From assembly GCA_963737745.1 (NCBI GenBank), contig CAVTTR010000011.1, positions 1 to 64,000 on the forward strand: DNA of 64,000 nucleotides, given 5' to 3'. This document shows positions 10,748 to 18,917 of this stretch, piece after piece. This DNA is from Bog-473 sp963737745. GTDB taxonomy: Bacteria > Actinomycetota > Acidimicrobiia > Acidimicrobiales > RAAP-2. Made by a program: the position numbers and the translations under genes. The notes beneath the pieces are model-generated. The model saw only the letters and a program-made list of their open reading frames with translations, was not told the DNA's origin and did not search any database. The first letter of the stretch is position 1, and each line of letters starts with the position of its first letter.

Positions 10748-12281
10748 TCACTTCTTCACCACGTGGAAATCGAAATCTGGCCGGAGCACCCCGTAGACGA
10801 CCGCGGCGCTTTCGAGCAGCGAGTAGACGGGCAGGCATACGATCTGGAGCAGGTGCCAGGGCAGGCGCCGGTACCAGACGACATGCCTCTGGTCCAAGTT
10901 GAGCTCGAGGCCGAGGAGGTACAGAGCGGAGTAGGCGGCCAGTGAACCCGTGCCGATGAGGAGAACCCCCAGCGGAATGCGGGCATTCACCACGACGGCG
11001 GCGATGCTGACGCTCCACCAACCGAGCCATCCGACTCCCCACAGGAGGATGGAGGTCACCAGGGTGATCCGGTGCCACAGCCGTGCCGGCGCATGGAGGC
11101 ATACAAGGCACAACCCGACGAACCAGCGCCGACGCTGTTTGAGGAAATCCATCACCGACTGAGTGGATTGTTCGAGGCAGTACCCGTCGATCCACCGTGA
11201 ACGACGACCCTGCGCCATCTCCACCAGCGACCACCACGCATCCTCGGTGACCGATCCGGCTGGACCGAGGTCGAATCCCACCTGCTTTTCGACGTCGTTG
11301 CGCACCAGGATGAACGACCCGTGCATGCCGAAGGCACTCTGACCGAAGACATGTTGAAAGCGGAAGCGACCGAGGTCGTCCCCGGTGCGGACCGAGTCCG
11401 CCAAGGTGAGGAACGGATGCTTGTCGAGGTCTCGGTGATAGAGCACGACGCCCTGACCGATGCGTAGTTCGCCCGAACGCTCCTCTTCGATCACGGCGCT
11501 ATGGATGCCGCGGATGACAGACGGCGTGATGTGGGTCTCCTCGTCGAGATGGAAGAGCCAGGTCGTGTCCGAAATGGGGGAGACCTCCAGCGCATAGTGG
11601 AGGGCGCGGGCCTTGAACCTGGCTCGGGTATCGGTCCGGTACCGCTTCGGCACGAGAATCGTTCTGACCCCGTCGATCTGCGGCAGCGCATTGTCCGTCA
11701 CGATTTCCACGCTGAAGGGGAAGAGCGGTGTGTGGGCCATCGCAGCCCTGACCGCCAGGGCCGACTTGAGGACGGCTTCGACATTTGTCCCGCGGGACAC
11801 GATGCGAAAGCAGACCTCGACCCCTGGAGGCATGGGGTCTTCCGTCTTGTGGTTCACGTTTCGAAACGTCAAGGCACCGATCACATTGAGCAGGACAGGA
11901 AGGGCGAGCAGGACCCAGATGTAACTGAACCCGTCAACGATCTCCGCCGCCAGACCGTGTGCCGGACTGGAGTGCTTCCAGAACCACAGTCATGAGAGCG
12001 AAGATCGGAACGCTGACCGACACGAACGACAGGAGGAAGACGATCCGGACCCGCCAAGCCGACCACGGCTTTTCCTCTCGCGGTATTTGGCGCCGCGCCG
12101 TTCGCCGCGAGGTCGTCTCGGGTGCGAGAACCTCGATGGTCGGGTCCGCTAGCACGGCCACCGCGTCGGCCACGACATTGTGGCGAGCCGACTCGAACAG
12201 CTGAACCAGGGTCGCCAGAAGTTCCGCCTCGAGATCCCCCTCGAGATCCCTCTCAGGTCGTGTTACCGGTGCGACCGTCAT
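10748..12281 (-). CDS. Membrane glycosyltransferase family 2, Egghead/CslA-like (one frameshift)
   Basis: A processive-type GT2 of about 510 residues: two N-terminal helices (IVFLLSFVSVSVPIFALMTV and WVLLALPVLLNVIGALTF), a cytosolic catalytic domain with FHLDEETHITP (DxD-like metal-binding position), VTEDAWW (the ED base) and KQRRRWFVG (the Q/RxxRW motif of polymerising synthases), then about four helices. The frame breaks near 11935-11950, between the first and second helix. The internal ATG at 11884 is therefore not the real start. The ATG at 12281 overlaps the epimerase stop (ATGA), which supports it. Known relatives make beta-mannosyl or glucomannan links, but the donor here may instead be UDP-linked. 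It is the best candidate for the polymerase of this locus. Confidence 0.8.
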
Positions 12282-13243
12282 ATAACCCCCACCACCGTGG
12301 GCACCTGCACCGACCGGGACCACTCGACCTGTGCCGCCAGCCCCTCCCGCAATGGGACGCGAGGCTCCCACCCGAGTAGCTTGTGGGCCTGATCGATGGC
12401 GCCTCCGGTCTGTTGCACGTCGCCTGCTTCTTGCGGGCGGCGCCGGCAGTCGACGGGCGTCCCGACGAGGTCGCCCACCAGGTCGATCAAGTCCGTCATC
12501 ACGGCATGTGAGCCGCCGGCAATGTTGACCACGGTCCCGGGCGGCGCGTCGCCGAAGCCGGCGGCGATGTTGGCGGCCACCACGTCGGAGACGAAGGTGA
12601 AGTCCCGGACCTGTCGGCCGTCGCCGAAAAGTTGGAAGGGCGAGCCGTGCACGGCGGCGTCGGCCAGACGGCGAATCGCCATGTCGGGGCGTTGGCGTGG
12701 TCCGTAGACAGTGAAGTAGCGGAGCGAGATCGTGGGCAGGCCCCAGTTGGCGCTGTAGAGGGAGCAGAGATGCTCCGCCGCCAATTTGGTGACGCCATAA
12801 GGGCTGTTCGGGCTCGGGAGATCAGACTCGTGGGTCGGATATGACGACGCGTTGCCGTAGACCGAAGAGCTCGAGGCATAGACGACGCGAGGAGTGGCCA
12901 CCGTCTTTGCCGCCTCGAGCAGGCGCTGGGTCGCCTTGATGTTGTGCTCGCAATAATCGGAGAAGCCGAGCCCCCAGGACATCCGTACGCCCGGCTGGCC
13001 GGCCTGGTGAAAGACGACCGAGGCCCCCTCCAGGAGCGGCGGCAGGTCGGCGTGGCGCAGGTCGAGTTCCTCGAAACGAAAGCCGGGCAGCTCGGCCAAC
13101 GCCAGGAGGTTGCGCCTTTTCTCCTTCGGGTCGTAGTAGTCGGTGACGCAGTCGAGACCGAGCACACGGTGGCCCGAGGCGCACAATGCTTCGCAGAGAT
13201 GGCTGCCGATGAATCCGGCCGCACCGGTGACGACGACGTTCAC
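12278..13243 (-). CDS. NAD-dependent epimerase/dehydratase, UDP-glucuronate 4-epimerase-like
   Basis: A complete extended short-chain dehydrogenase of 321 residues. It has the dinucleotide motif TGAAGFIGSH at residues 6-15, active-site YGVTK with the upstream SSSSVYG serine, and the stretch RYFTVYGPRQRPDMAI. The tyrosine-rich loop DYYDPKEKRRNL and the FTVYGP-x-RPDM block are typical of enzymes that interconvert UDP-glucuronate and UDP-galacturonate. UDP-glucose dehydrogenase in the same locus would supply the substrate. The start is a GTG at 13243 overlapping the GT4 stop (GTGA), and the end overlaps the GT2 start. UDP-glucose 4-epimerase or dTDP-glucose dehydratase activity cannot be excluded by sequence reading alone. 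Confidence 0.85.
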   Translation of the reverse strand: MNVVVTGAAGFIGSHLCEALCASGHRVLGLDCVTDYYDPKEKRRNLLALAELPGFRFEELDLRHADLPPLLEGASVVFHQAGQPGVRMSWGLGFSDYCEHNIKATQRLLEAAKTVATPRVVYASSSSVYGNASSYPTHESDLPSPNSPYGVTKLAAEHLCSLYSANWGLPTISLRYFTVYGPRQRPDMAIRRLADAAVHGSPFQLFGDGRQVRDFTFVSDVVAANIAAGFGDAPPGTVVNIAGGSHAVMTDLIDLVGDLVGTPVDCRRRPQEAGDVQQTGGAIDQAHKLLGWEPRVPLREGLAAQVEWSRSVQVPTVVGVI

Positions 13244-14610
13244 GATGCCTCCTGTTCGTTGCCGTTCGCTGATGCGGCGTGGGCGGTGGTGGCGCTGCGG
13301 ACCATCGGACTCATGAGCGCGGTCACCGTGGCGCGCCCTCGCGGCCCGATGAGGCCTTCCAGAAAGTGCAGGCTCTCGGGACCCGTGGTCACTCGAGCTG
13401 CCATCTCGCCGATGTGCTCGGCGGCCCGGGCGATACCTGCCGCATCGGGGCGGTCGCCACCAACGTGGGCGTAGGCCTGGGCCACCTCCCCGACGTAACG
13501 CGCGATGCCGTAGTTGCTCTGGAGGGCGAGGGCTCCCTCAACGGCTTGGTACCGGGCGGGGCCATCTTCGAGCAACGAACGGATACCAAGGGCCAGACCG
13601 CGCGCCGACGGGGGCACCAGGACACTGGACCACTCGTCGAGGACCTGGGTGTGACTGGCAATGTCAGTCGCCACAATCGGGCGTCCAGACCGTAGATACG
13701 AGAAAATCTTCAAAGGGGTGTTGCGCCCTCGTTCCCGCGGGGAGACCAGTACATCGGCCGCCATCAGGCACGCCGGCACCAGAGGCGAAGGCACGGTTCC
13801 CATCAGCAGGACGGGTTTCGACAGGCCGAGCGTGTCAACCTTGCGCTGCAGCTCGGCGACTTGATCGGGGCGCCCGCCCATGATCACAAGGACGGCCTCG
13901 GGATGGGTCCGGGTCACGTCAGACATCGACTCCAAGAGCAGACGCACACCCTGGTAGGGCTCGAGGGTGCCCGAGTACAGGATCACCTTCGACCCCTTCG
14001 GCGCCCACGTTTCTCGGATGGCCGACGAGACGGCAGGGTCGGGGTCGGACTCCAAGGACATGTTGAAGATGGTGTGGACGGGCGTCGTGCAGGTCACTGC
14101 CACGTGGTCGGCGATGAGTGGAAAGTGAGCGATGACGACATCGGATTGCCGGACGACCATGTCCTCGAGCGCACCCGCCACCCGGGTGATCGGGTGGCGT
14201 GGACGCAGTCCGTAGTTACACAGGACATCGGTCCAGTCGTTTCCCATGTCATAGACGTGGGGAACCCCGCAGAGCCGAGCCAGCATTGGACCGAACAGAC
14301 CGGCCTCTTCATGCGTGTGCACAACGTCGTAGTGGGCCCGTCCACGCACGGCCTCGCGTATCGATCGAACGGTGACGGCTGCGTCGAGAACCAGTTTGCG
14401 CACGGATGGTCCGACAGGCACCGAGCGGATTCCCGGAGCTTTGGCGCGGACATAGCGAAGACCCTGTACCGGGCGGTCCTCTCCCACCGGGTACGTCACC
14501 AGGTCGACTTCGTGACCCAGGGCGCAGAGCGCGAGGCAGCGATTGAAGACGCTGATCGGAGTACCGCGCGGCGAGTAGACGGGATGCGGAGAAATCATCA
14601 GGACGCGCAT
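13240..14610 (-). CDS. Glycosyltransferase family 4 (GT-B fold)
   Basis: A complete 456-residue GT4 enzyme. The N-terminal MRVLMISPHPVYSPRGTPIS carries the glycine-rich acceptor-side loop and DVVHTHEEAGLFGPML is the usual His-containing strand. ILYSGTLEPYQGVRLLLES opens the donor domain, and NTPLKIFSYLRSGRPIVATD holds the position of the E-x7-E motif in a variant form. The ATG at 14610 shares one base with the stop of the flippase-like gene (TGATG). A longer open frame runs through that gene but has no independent support. It probably transfers a sugar from a nucleotide donor to a lipid-linked intermediate in the cytosol; the donor is not predictable. Confidence 0.85.
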   Translation of the reverse strand: MRVLMISPHPVYSPRGTPISVFNRCLALCALGHEVDLVTYPVGEDRPVQGLRYVRAKAPGIRSVPVGPSVRKLVLDAAVTVRSIREAVRGRAHYDVVHTHEEAGLFGPMLARLCGVPHVYDMGNDWTDVLCNYGLRPRHPITRVAGALEDMVVRQSDVVIAHFPLIADHVAVTCTTPVHTIFNMSLESDPDPAVSSAIRETWAPKGSKVILYSGTLEPYQGVRLLLESMSDVTRTHPEAVLVIMGGRPDQVAELQRKVDTLGLSKPVLLMGTVPSPLVPACLMAADVLVSPRERGRNTPLKIFSYLRSGRPIVATDIASHTQVLDEWSSVLVPPSARGLALGIRSLLEDGPARYQAVEGALALQSNYGIARYVGEVAQAYAHVGGDRPDAAGIARAAEHIGEMAARVTTGPESLHFLEGLIGPRGRATVTALMSPMVRSATTAHAASANGNEQEAS

Positions 14611-15611
14611 CAGGCGGCTTCCATTGCGGCTTGTTGGGGCAAGACGGGGTGCGGGGCGAACTGTCGCCTCCGCCTCGGTGCGACGTGTCGCCCTCGCCGC
14701 AGGCGAATGGTCAGGTAAAAGGGAATACCGATGACGCCCAGAGCCAGGGTCTGCACGGTGATGCACACCCCCACCGCCGCGCCCTGGGCTGCGGTCGCGT
14801 GGCCACCGGCGGCCAGAAAGGCAGCAAAAGCCCCTTCGCGCAGTCCATATCCGCCGAGCGAGATGGGAAGCATGGTGACAGCGGTTGACGTCGTAATGAC
14901 CAGGGCGCTGTAGGTCAGGGGAATACGTATCCCCAGCGCTCGGATGAACATGGACTGGCTGGCCACGACCACAGCCCAGAAGAGGAGCCCACGCACGGTG
15001 GCGCGGGCCAAATGACTGCGTTGTCCCCGGAACTCGTGCAAGGTGTTGAGCAACTTGGCCACGGCTCGTCCTGGCCCTCGTCGGAGCAGTCCCCATCGAC
15101 CGATCACTCCCATGGCCGGACTCAGAGCCAACACGACCAGCACAACTCCACCGGCCACGACGCCGAGAGCGAATGGTCGAACGCGATCGGCGTAGCCGAG
15201 CGACAAGGTCGTCACGAGCCCGACCGCCGTGATCACGATCATCCCGGGGAAGTTGCACAGACGGCGCAGCACCACGGATGCGGCCGCGGGCACCCGTTCC
15301 TCCGGCGACTTGGCAAGCGAGGTGGCGCGAATGAAATCTCCCCCGATGGAGCTCGGGAGTGCAGCGTCGAAGACATCGGCTCCCAGTTCCAAGTGCAGGC
15401 ACCGTCGGTAGGGGCGAGAAACGCCGTTCGCCCGGGCCAAACCGTTCCATTGCCACACCGTGAGCGCGATGGTGACGACGGCGATGGCATACCCAGCGGC
15501 GAGGTAGGTGGAATTTGCTCCCGCCAGGGCATGGGCCACCGCACGGACCCCGATCTTTCGCGCGATCAGCACGAAGGCACCGGCCGTGACGGCCACTCGC
15601 ACGAGGGTCAT
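14610..15611 (-). CDS. Flippase-like integral membrane protein (LPG-synthase TM / UPF0104 family)
   Basis: A protein of 333 residues with about seven to eight hydrophobic helices and the family blocks ALPSSIGGDFIRA (near residue 85) and TMLPISLGGYGLREGAFAAF (near residue 265). It matches the transmembrane half of lysylphosphatidylglycerol synthetase (UPF0104), without the aminoacyl-transferase half. Such stand-alone proteins often sit beside glycosyltransferases and are assumed to move or protect lipid-linked sugars. The ATG at 15611 (MTLVRVAVTAGAFVLIARK) is chosen because the upstream frame is Arg/Gly-rich and overlaps the previous gene. The 92-base spacer from the GT2 gene shows no terminator. 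Confidence 0.8.
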   Translation of the reverse strand: MTLVRVAVTAGAFVLIARKIGVRAVAHALAGANSTYLAAGYAIAVVTIALTVWQWNGLARANGVSRPYRRCLHLELGADVFDAALPSSIGGDFIRATSLAKSPEERVPAAASVVLRRLCNFPGMIVITAVGLVTTLSLGYADRVRPFALGVVAGGVVLVVLALSPAMGVIGRWGLLRRGPGRAVAKLLNTLHEFRGQRSHLARATVRGLLFWAVVVASQSMFIRALGIRIPLTYSALVITTSTAVTMLPISLGGYGLREGAFAAFLAAGGHATAAQGAAVGVCITVQTLALGVIGIPFYLTIRLRRGRHVAPRRRRQFAPHPVLPQQAAMEAA

Positions 15612-15703
15612 CGGCGCCCCCCGTCCGGCCCGCTTGCCCCGGCCGCTCTCCGCCCCAAGTGGGGTGGTCCCTGTGCTCCCTGCGGCGCCTGGCGTCCCTG
15701 CGG

Positions 15704-16747
15704 TCACTGGGCGGTCTCTTGGGCCGGGCGCATCTCCAGCACGGGAGCAACCTCTCCGGTGGCCGATCGCACCACGTAGGGTCGATGCGCCGCGTCCTTG
15801 AAGTAGACCCGGGTCAGCAGCTCGCCGATCAGCCCGAACGACGCGAATTGCAACGAGGCCAAGGCGAGGATGGTCGCTACCCCGCTCTGGTGAGGCGCGC
15901 GCTTGATCACCCGTGAGCCGGACCACAGGGCCGAGATCCCCGCCGCGGCGACGCAGACCAAGGCGACCCGTCCGAAGAACTGCATCGGCTTCTGGCGGTA
16001 GCCGATGAGAAACTTCACGGTCAGGAGATCCAGCACCACCCGAGGCATCCGGCTGATCCCGTACTTCGAAGACCCTCGCTCCCGGGCCCGGTGATTGACC
16101 GGGATTTCTATGACCTTCGCCCCCGAGATCAGGGCGAGGGCGGGAATGAAGCGGTGCAGTTCGCCGAATAGCTCGAGGTGCTCGATCACCTCTTTGTCGT
16201 AGGCCTTCAACGTGCACCCGTAGTCGTGGAGCTGGAGTCCGGTCACCCGCGAGATGAGCGAGTTGGCCACCTTCGAGGGCAGTCGACGCGAGATGAATTT
16301 GTCCTTGCGATGGGCTCGCCACCCCGACGCCACGTCGTAGCCCTCTTCGAGGGCGCTGAGCAGAAGAGGAATGTCTGCTGGATCGTTCTGTTGGTCACCG
16401 TCCATCACCACGACGACGCGTCCGACGGCATAGTCGAACCCCGCGCTGATTCCCGCTGTCTGACCGAAGTTCCGTCGGAACTCGATGACCTTGACCCGGG
16501 AGTCGATCTCGTGCCAGGCCGACGCCTTGGCCCCGGTGCCGTCGGTGCTGCCGTCGTTCACCAGGATCAATTCGAATTCGAGGGGGAGCTGGTGCAGGAC
16601 GTCGAGCACTTCTTCCACCGCGGGGTCGATGCTCTCCTCTTCGTTGTAAAGAGGGATGACGACGCTGAGGTCGATGCTGGGCGGTCCGAAGGCTTCCGCA
16701 CTTCCCGCCCGTTCAGAGAGCTCAGTTTCGGAACGGGTTAGTGCCAT
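15704..16747 (-). CDS. Glycosyltransferase family 2, DPM1/GtrB/ArnC-like, membrane-anchored
   Basis: A complete 347-residue protein. The N-terminal GT-A domain has LSVVIPLYNEEESI, VNDGSTDGTG, the DxD region VVVMDGDQQNDP and RARERGSSKYG. The C-terminal part has two to three hydrophobic helices, the layout of GtrB/ArnC/DPM1 enzymes that charge polyprenyl phosphate with a sugar at the cytosolic face. That lipid-linked sugar would suit the GT-C enzyme encoded downstream in the same locus. The ATG at 16747 is preceded by AAGGAG at seven bases. A longer frame to 17047 overlaps UDP-glucose dehydrogenase and is rejected. Confidence 0.88.
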   Translation of the reverse strand: MALTRSETELSERAGSAEAFGPPSIDLSVVIPLYNEEESIDPAVEEVLDVLHQLPLEFELILVNDGSTDGTGAKASAWHEIDSRVKVIEFRRNFGQTAGISAGFDYAVGRVVVVMDGDQQNDPADIPLLLSALEEGYDVASGWRAHRKDKFISRRLPSKVANSLISRVTGLQLHDYGCTLKAYDKEVIEHLELFGELHRFIPALALISGAKVIEIPVNHRARERGSSKYGISRMPRVVLDLLTVKFLIGYRQKPMQFFGRVALVCVAAAGISALWSGSRVIKRAPHQSGVATILALASLQFASFGLIGELLTRVYFKDAAHRPYVVRSATGEVAPVLEMRPAQETAQ

Positions 16748-16761
16748 GAACAATCTCCTTG

Positions 16762-16806
16762 GTCGTGAGGGCGAGTGTCGTGAGGGCAAGTGTCGTGAGG
16801 ACGAGA
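16762..16806. repeat. Three tandem copies of a 15-bp unit
   Basis: The unit gtcgtgagggcgagt is repeated at 16762, 16777 and 16792 with two and four mismatches in copies two and three. It fills most of the spacer between UDP-glucose dehydrogenase and the downstream GT2 gene. It lies just upstream of the GT2 ribosome-binding site. No function is evident. Confidence 0.85.
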
Positions 16807-16814
16807 AACGACGC

Positions 16815-18227
16815 TCATCGGACAGCGGCTTCTTGCGGTGCCGGGCGCGGCACCGCGCGGTGGGCGATGACCCGCGGGGGCGTCGTCGCCCCGCCGCGCC
16901 CAATGCCGACGTAGTGGAAGCCCGCCTGTTCCACCAGCACCGGGTCGAAGTTGTTCCGGCTGTCGAAGAAGAAGTTGCCTCGCATCGCACTACGGAGCTC
17001 GGTGAGACGAACACTGAGGAACTGCGGCCAATCAGTCGCCACCACAATGACGTCGGCGTTGGCCGCCGCCCGTATAGCGTCGGGCATCAAGCGGATGTCG
17101 GGGACGTCGGGCACCGTCGTGACCATCGGGTCGTATGCGGCCACGAAGGCGCCCTTGCCGATGAGTCGGGTCACCACATCGAGTGCCGGCGAATCTCGAA
17201 GGTCGTCCGTATGCGGCTTGAAGGACAGCCCCAAAATGCAGATCTTCACCCCGCGCAGCGTCTTGAGGTGGCTGAGCAGTTGATCGACCACGTACTTGCG
17301 TTGGGACTCGTTGACCGAGACGACGCCTTCAAGGATTCTGGGTCGATAGCCGTATTCATTGGCCGTGTTGATGAGCGCGGAAAGGTCCTTGCCGAAGCAT
17401 GAGCCGCCCCAACCGAGGCCGGCATCGAGGAACTGGCTGCCGATGCGGGTGTCGAGTCCCATGCCGGCGGTGACCTCGGTGATATCGGCACCCACGAAGT
17501 CACAGAGGCGAGCCATCTCGTTGGCGAAACTGATCTTGGTGGCCAAGAAGGCGTTGGAGGCGTACTTCACCATCTCTGCCGTCGTCAGCTTCGTCTGCAG
17601 CAGTGGCACGACGTCCCTCTTCCCGACGTCGCCGGGGATGCGCTGCTCCAAAATGGGGCGGTACACATTCGCCGCGATCTCCCGCGCCTTCGGATCGTCG
17701 CTTCCGAGCACGACCCGGTCCGGATGCAAGAAATCCTGGACGGCACTTCCTTCGCGTAGGAACTCCGGGTTGGACACGACACCGAATCGGTCCCGCCCCT
17801 CGGCCCCGAGGATGTCCTCAATGAGTGATCCGAGCCAGAAGCCGGTCCCGATGGGGACAGTGCTCTTGGTGATAATGACGTGATAGTGCCGCAGGTTCTG
17901 AGCGATGTCGACGGTTACCGCACGGATAGCGGTGGTGTCGGCTTCTCCATCAGGACCCGGCGGGGTGCCGACACAGACGAAGACGACATCGGAAGAGTCC
18001 ATGGCGTCACAGAAGTCGTCGGTGAAGCGCAGACTGCCCTGCTCCAAGCAGCTGGCGATGAGCTGGTCGAGTCCCGGTTCATGGAACGGAGCCGCACCGC
18101 CCCGGAGCGTCGCTAACTTTTCCGGATCCGATTCGACCCCGATCACATCGTGGCCCACATGCGCCAGACATGCTGCGACGACTGATCCCACATAGCCGCT
18201 ACCGATGACAGCTACCCGCTCACCCAT
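16815..18227 (-). CDS. ugd: UDP-glucose 6-dehydrogenase
   Basis: Oxidises UDP-glucose to UDP-glucuronate with two NAD+. It is complete at 470 residues, with the N-terminal NAD site VAVIGSGYVGSVVAACLAH, STVPIGTG, SNPEFLREGSA, the catalytic cysteine in GLGWGGSCFGKD near residue 275, and the UDP-binding C-terminal domain with LGLSFKPHTDDLRDSPA. The ATG at 18227 has AAGGGGA seven bases upstream. It is the first gene of the minus-strand polysaccharide locus. It lies behind a leader of about 470 bases that carries a class-I c-di-GMP riboswitch and a terminator-like hairpin, so supply of the uronic-acid precursor is probably the controlled step. Confidence 0.93.
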   Translation of the reverse strand: MGERVAVIGSGYVGSVVAACLAHVGHDVIGVESDPEKLATLRGGAAPFHEPGLDQLIASCLEQGSLRFTDDFCDAMDSSDVVFVCVGTPPGPDGEADTTAIRAVTVDIAQNLRHYHVIITKSTVPIGTGFWLGSLIEDILGAEGRDRFGVVSNPEFLREGSAVQDFLHPDRVVLGSDDPKAREIAANVYRPILEQRIPGDVGKRDVVPLLQTKLTTAEMVKYASNAFLATKISFANEMARLCDFVGADITEVTAGMGLDTRIGSQFLDAGLGWGGSCFGKDLSALINTANEYGYRPRILEGVVSVNESQRKYVVDQLLSHLKTLRGVKICILGLSFKPHTDDLRDSPALDVVTRLIGKGAFVAAYDPMVTTVPDVPDIRLMPDAIRAAANADVIVVATDWPQFLSVRLTELRSAMRGNFFFDSRNNFDPVLVEQAGFHYVGIGRGGATTPPRVIAHRAVPRPAPQEAAVR

Positions 18228-18261
18228 GTGATGTCCCCTTCTCGTTAACAGCCTGGAAGTG

Positions 18262-18301
18262 TTCAGAAGAATGAAAAACGCTCGAAATACCCGAGAACGT
18301 G
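18262..18301 (-). terminator. Terminator-like hairpin with U-run ahead of ugd (possible riboswitch expression platform)
   Basis: On the minus strand CTCG-GGTATTT-CGAG (18295-18281) is flanked by a further three pairs (ACG with CGT, separated by a two-base bulge). It is followed by TTTTTCATTCTT. A short stem followed by a T-rich run 35-70 bases before the ugd start resembles an intrinsic terminator. If real, it would end the transcript before ugd unless the riboswitch prevents it. The stem is weak, so this is tentative. Confidence 0.4.
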
Positions 18302-18607
18302 TCGCTTTGCTCGGGCCCGAGTCGATTTCAGCCCGCGTTGGAGCCCGCCATGTGTCCGTGTTTTCGCCGTCTTCCGCCTGCTCTGGTGCATGTCCTCTAG
18401 TGGTGCGAGGACCTCACAACGTTGATGTACAACGAGGAAGGATTCGTCACGGCGCCGCCACGCAGACGATGTCCTGTCGGAAGAAGGGAACCCTCCCGTT
18501 CGACGCCCACGCATCCACGGTGGGTGGCGAATCGGTAGGAAATCACGTGCCTCTCTCCCTCTTTGACCCTGAGGAGAAAGACCGCTTGGAAGGTAGCTAC
18601 GTCATTC

Positions 18608-18693
18608 TCACTACTTCGGCGGCCCGGCTAACTCAGGGAGTCCCGTAGCTTTGCGTCCTCCCCTCACGAGGAGTTTGCCCTTATCGCTTCCTT
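18608..18693 (-). ncRNA. Class-I cyclic-di-GMP riboswitch (GEMM-I) aptamer
   Basis: Read on the minus strand, the consensus blocks occur in order and at the right spacing: GGGCAAAC; a stem CTCCTC / GGGGAG closed by a GTGA (GNRA) tetraloop; GGACGCAAAGCTACGGG; a short pairing GCTA / TAGC; and TAGCCGGGCCGCCGAAG. The GNRA loop and the conserved ACGCAAAGC and AGCCGGG-x-x-GCCG segments are those that form the ligand pocket and tertiary dock in known GEMM-I RNAs. The aptamer begins right after a promoter-like sequence. It points towards ugd, whose start is about 380 bases downstream. Confidence 0.92.
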
Positions 18694-18703
18694 ACGATGC
18701 GAA

Positions 18704-18731
18704 CATTTATGGACTTTGTTGGGCAAGTCAA
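18704..18731 (-). promoter_or_regulatory. Sigma70-like promoter candidate for the riboswitch leader
   Basis: On the minus strand TTGACT (18731-18726) and TAAATG (18709-18704) are separated by 16 bases, in a local A/T-rich dip. Transcription would begin near 18697, a few bases before the first conserved block of the riboswitch. The -35 hexamer matches well and the -10 hexamer only partly. Confidence 0.55.
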
Positions 18732-18917
18732 TGGGAATTCAAAATGTCGCGTGCTCCAACCAATTGGCAACCATCGATGCAACCATTCGATACCTCTCCG
18801 GTAACAAGGAGTTCACAAACAGGCGAACAAGGCCGCTGTGGATGGCCAGGACTTCATGCCTCAGCGAGCGCGTCGCTACGGTCGAGGTCGCAGAACCGCG
18901 GCCACGACCCTGCAACG

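Larger units (their letters stand above)
18228..18917. other. 690-bp intergenic region between fabI and ugd
   Basis: Besides the promoter candidate, riboswitch and hairpin listed separately, the stretch 18302-18605 (the leader between aptamer and hairpin) contains the palindrome CTCGGGCCCGAG near 18316. It holds no convincing gene: the short open frames there have no start signal or protein-like composition. 18732-18917, downstream of fabI, also shows no gene, and I see no clear fabI terminator. Confidence 0.7.

Noticed and set aside
13240..15750. Single 836-residue ORF covering the GT4 and flippase genes
   Set aside because: The N-terminal part is an out-of-frame reading of the flippase. 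The true GT4 start at 14610 overlaps the flippase stop and gives the family N-terminus.
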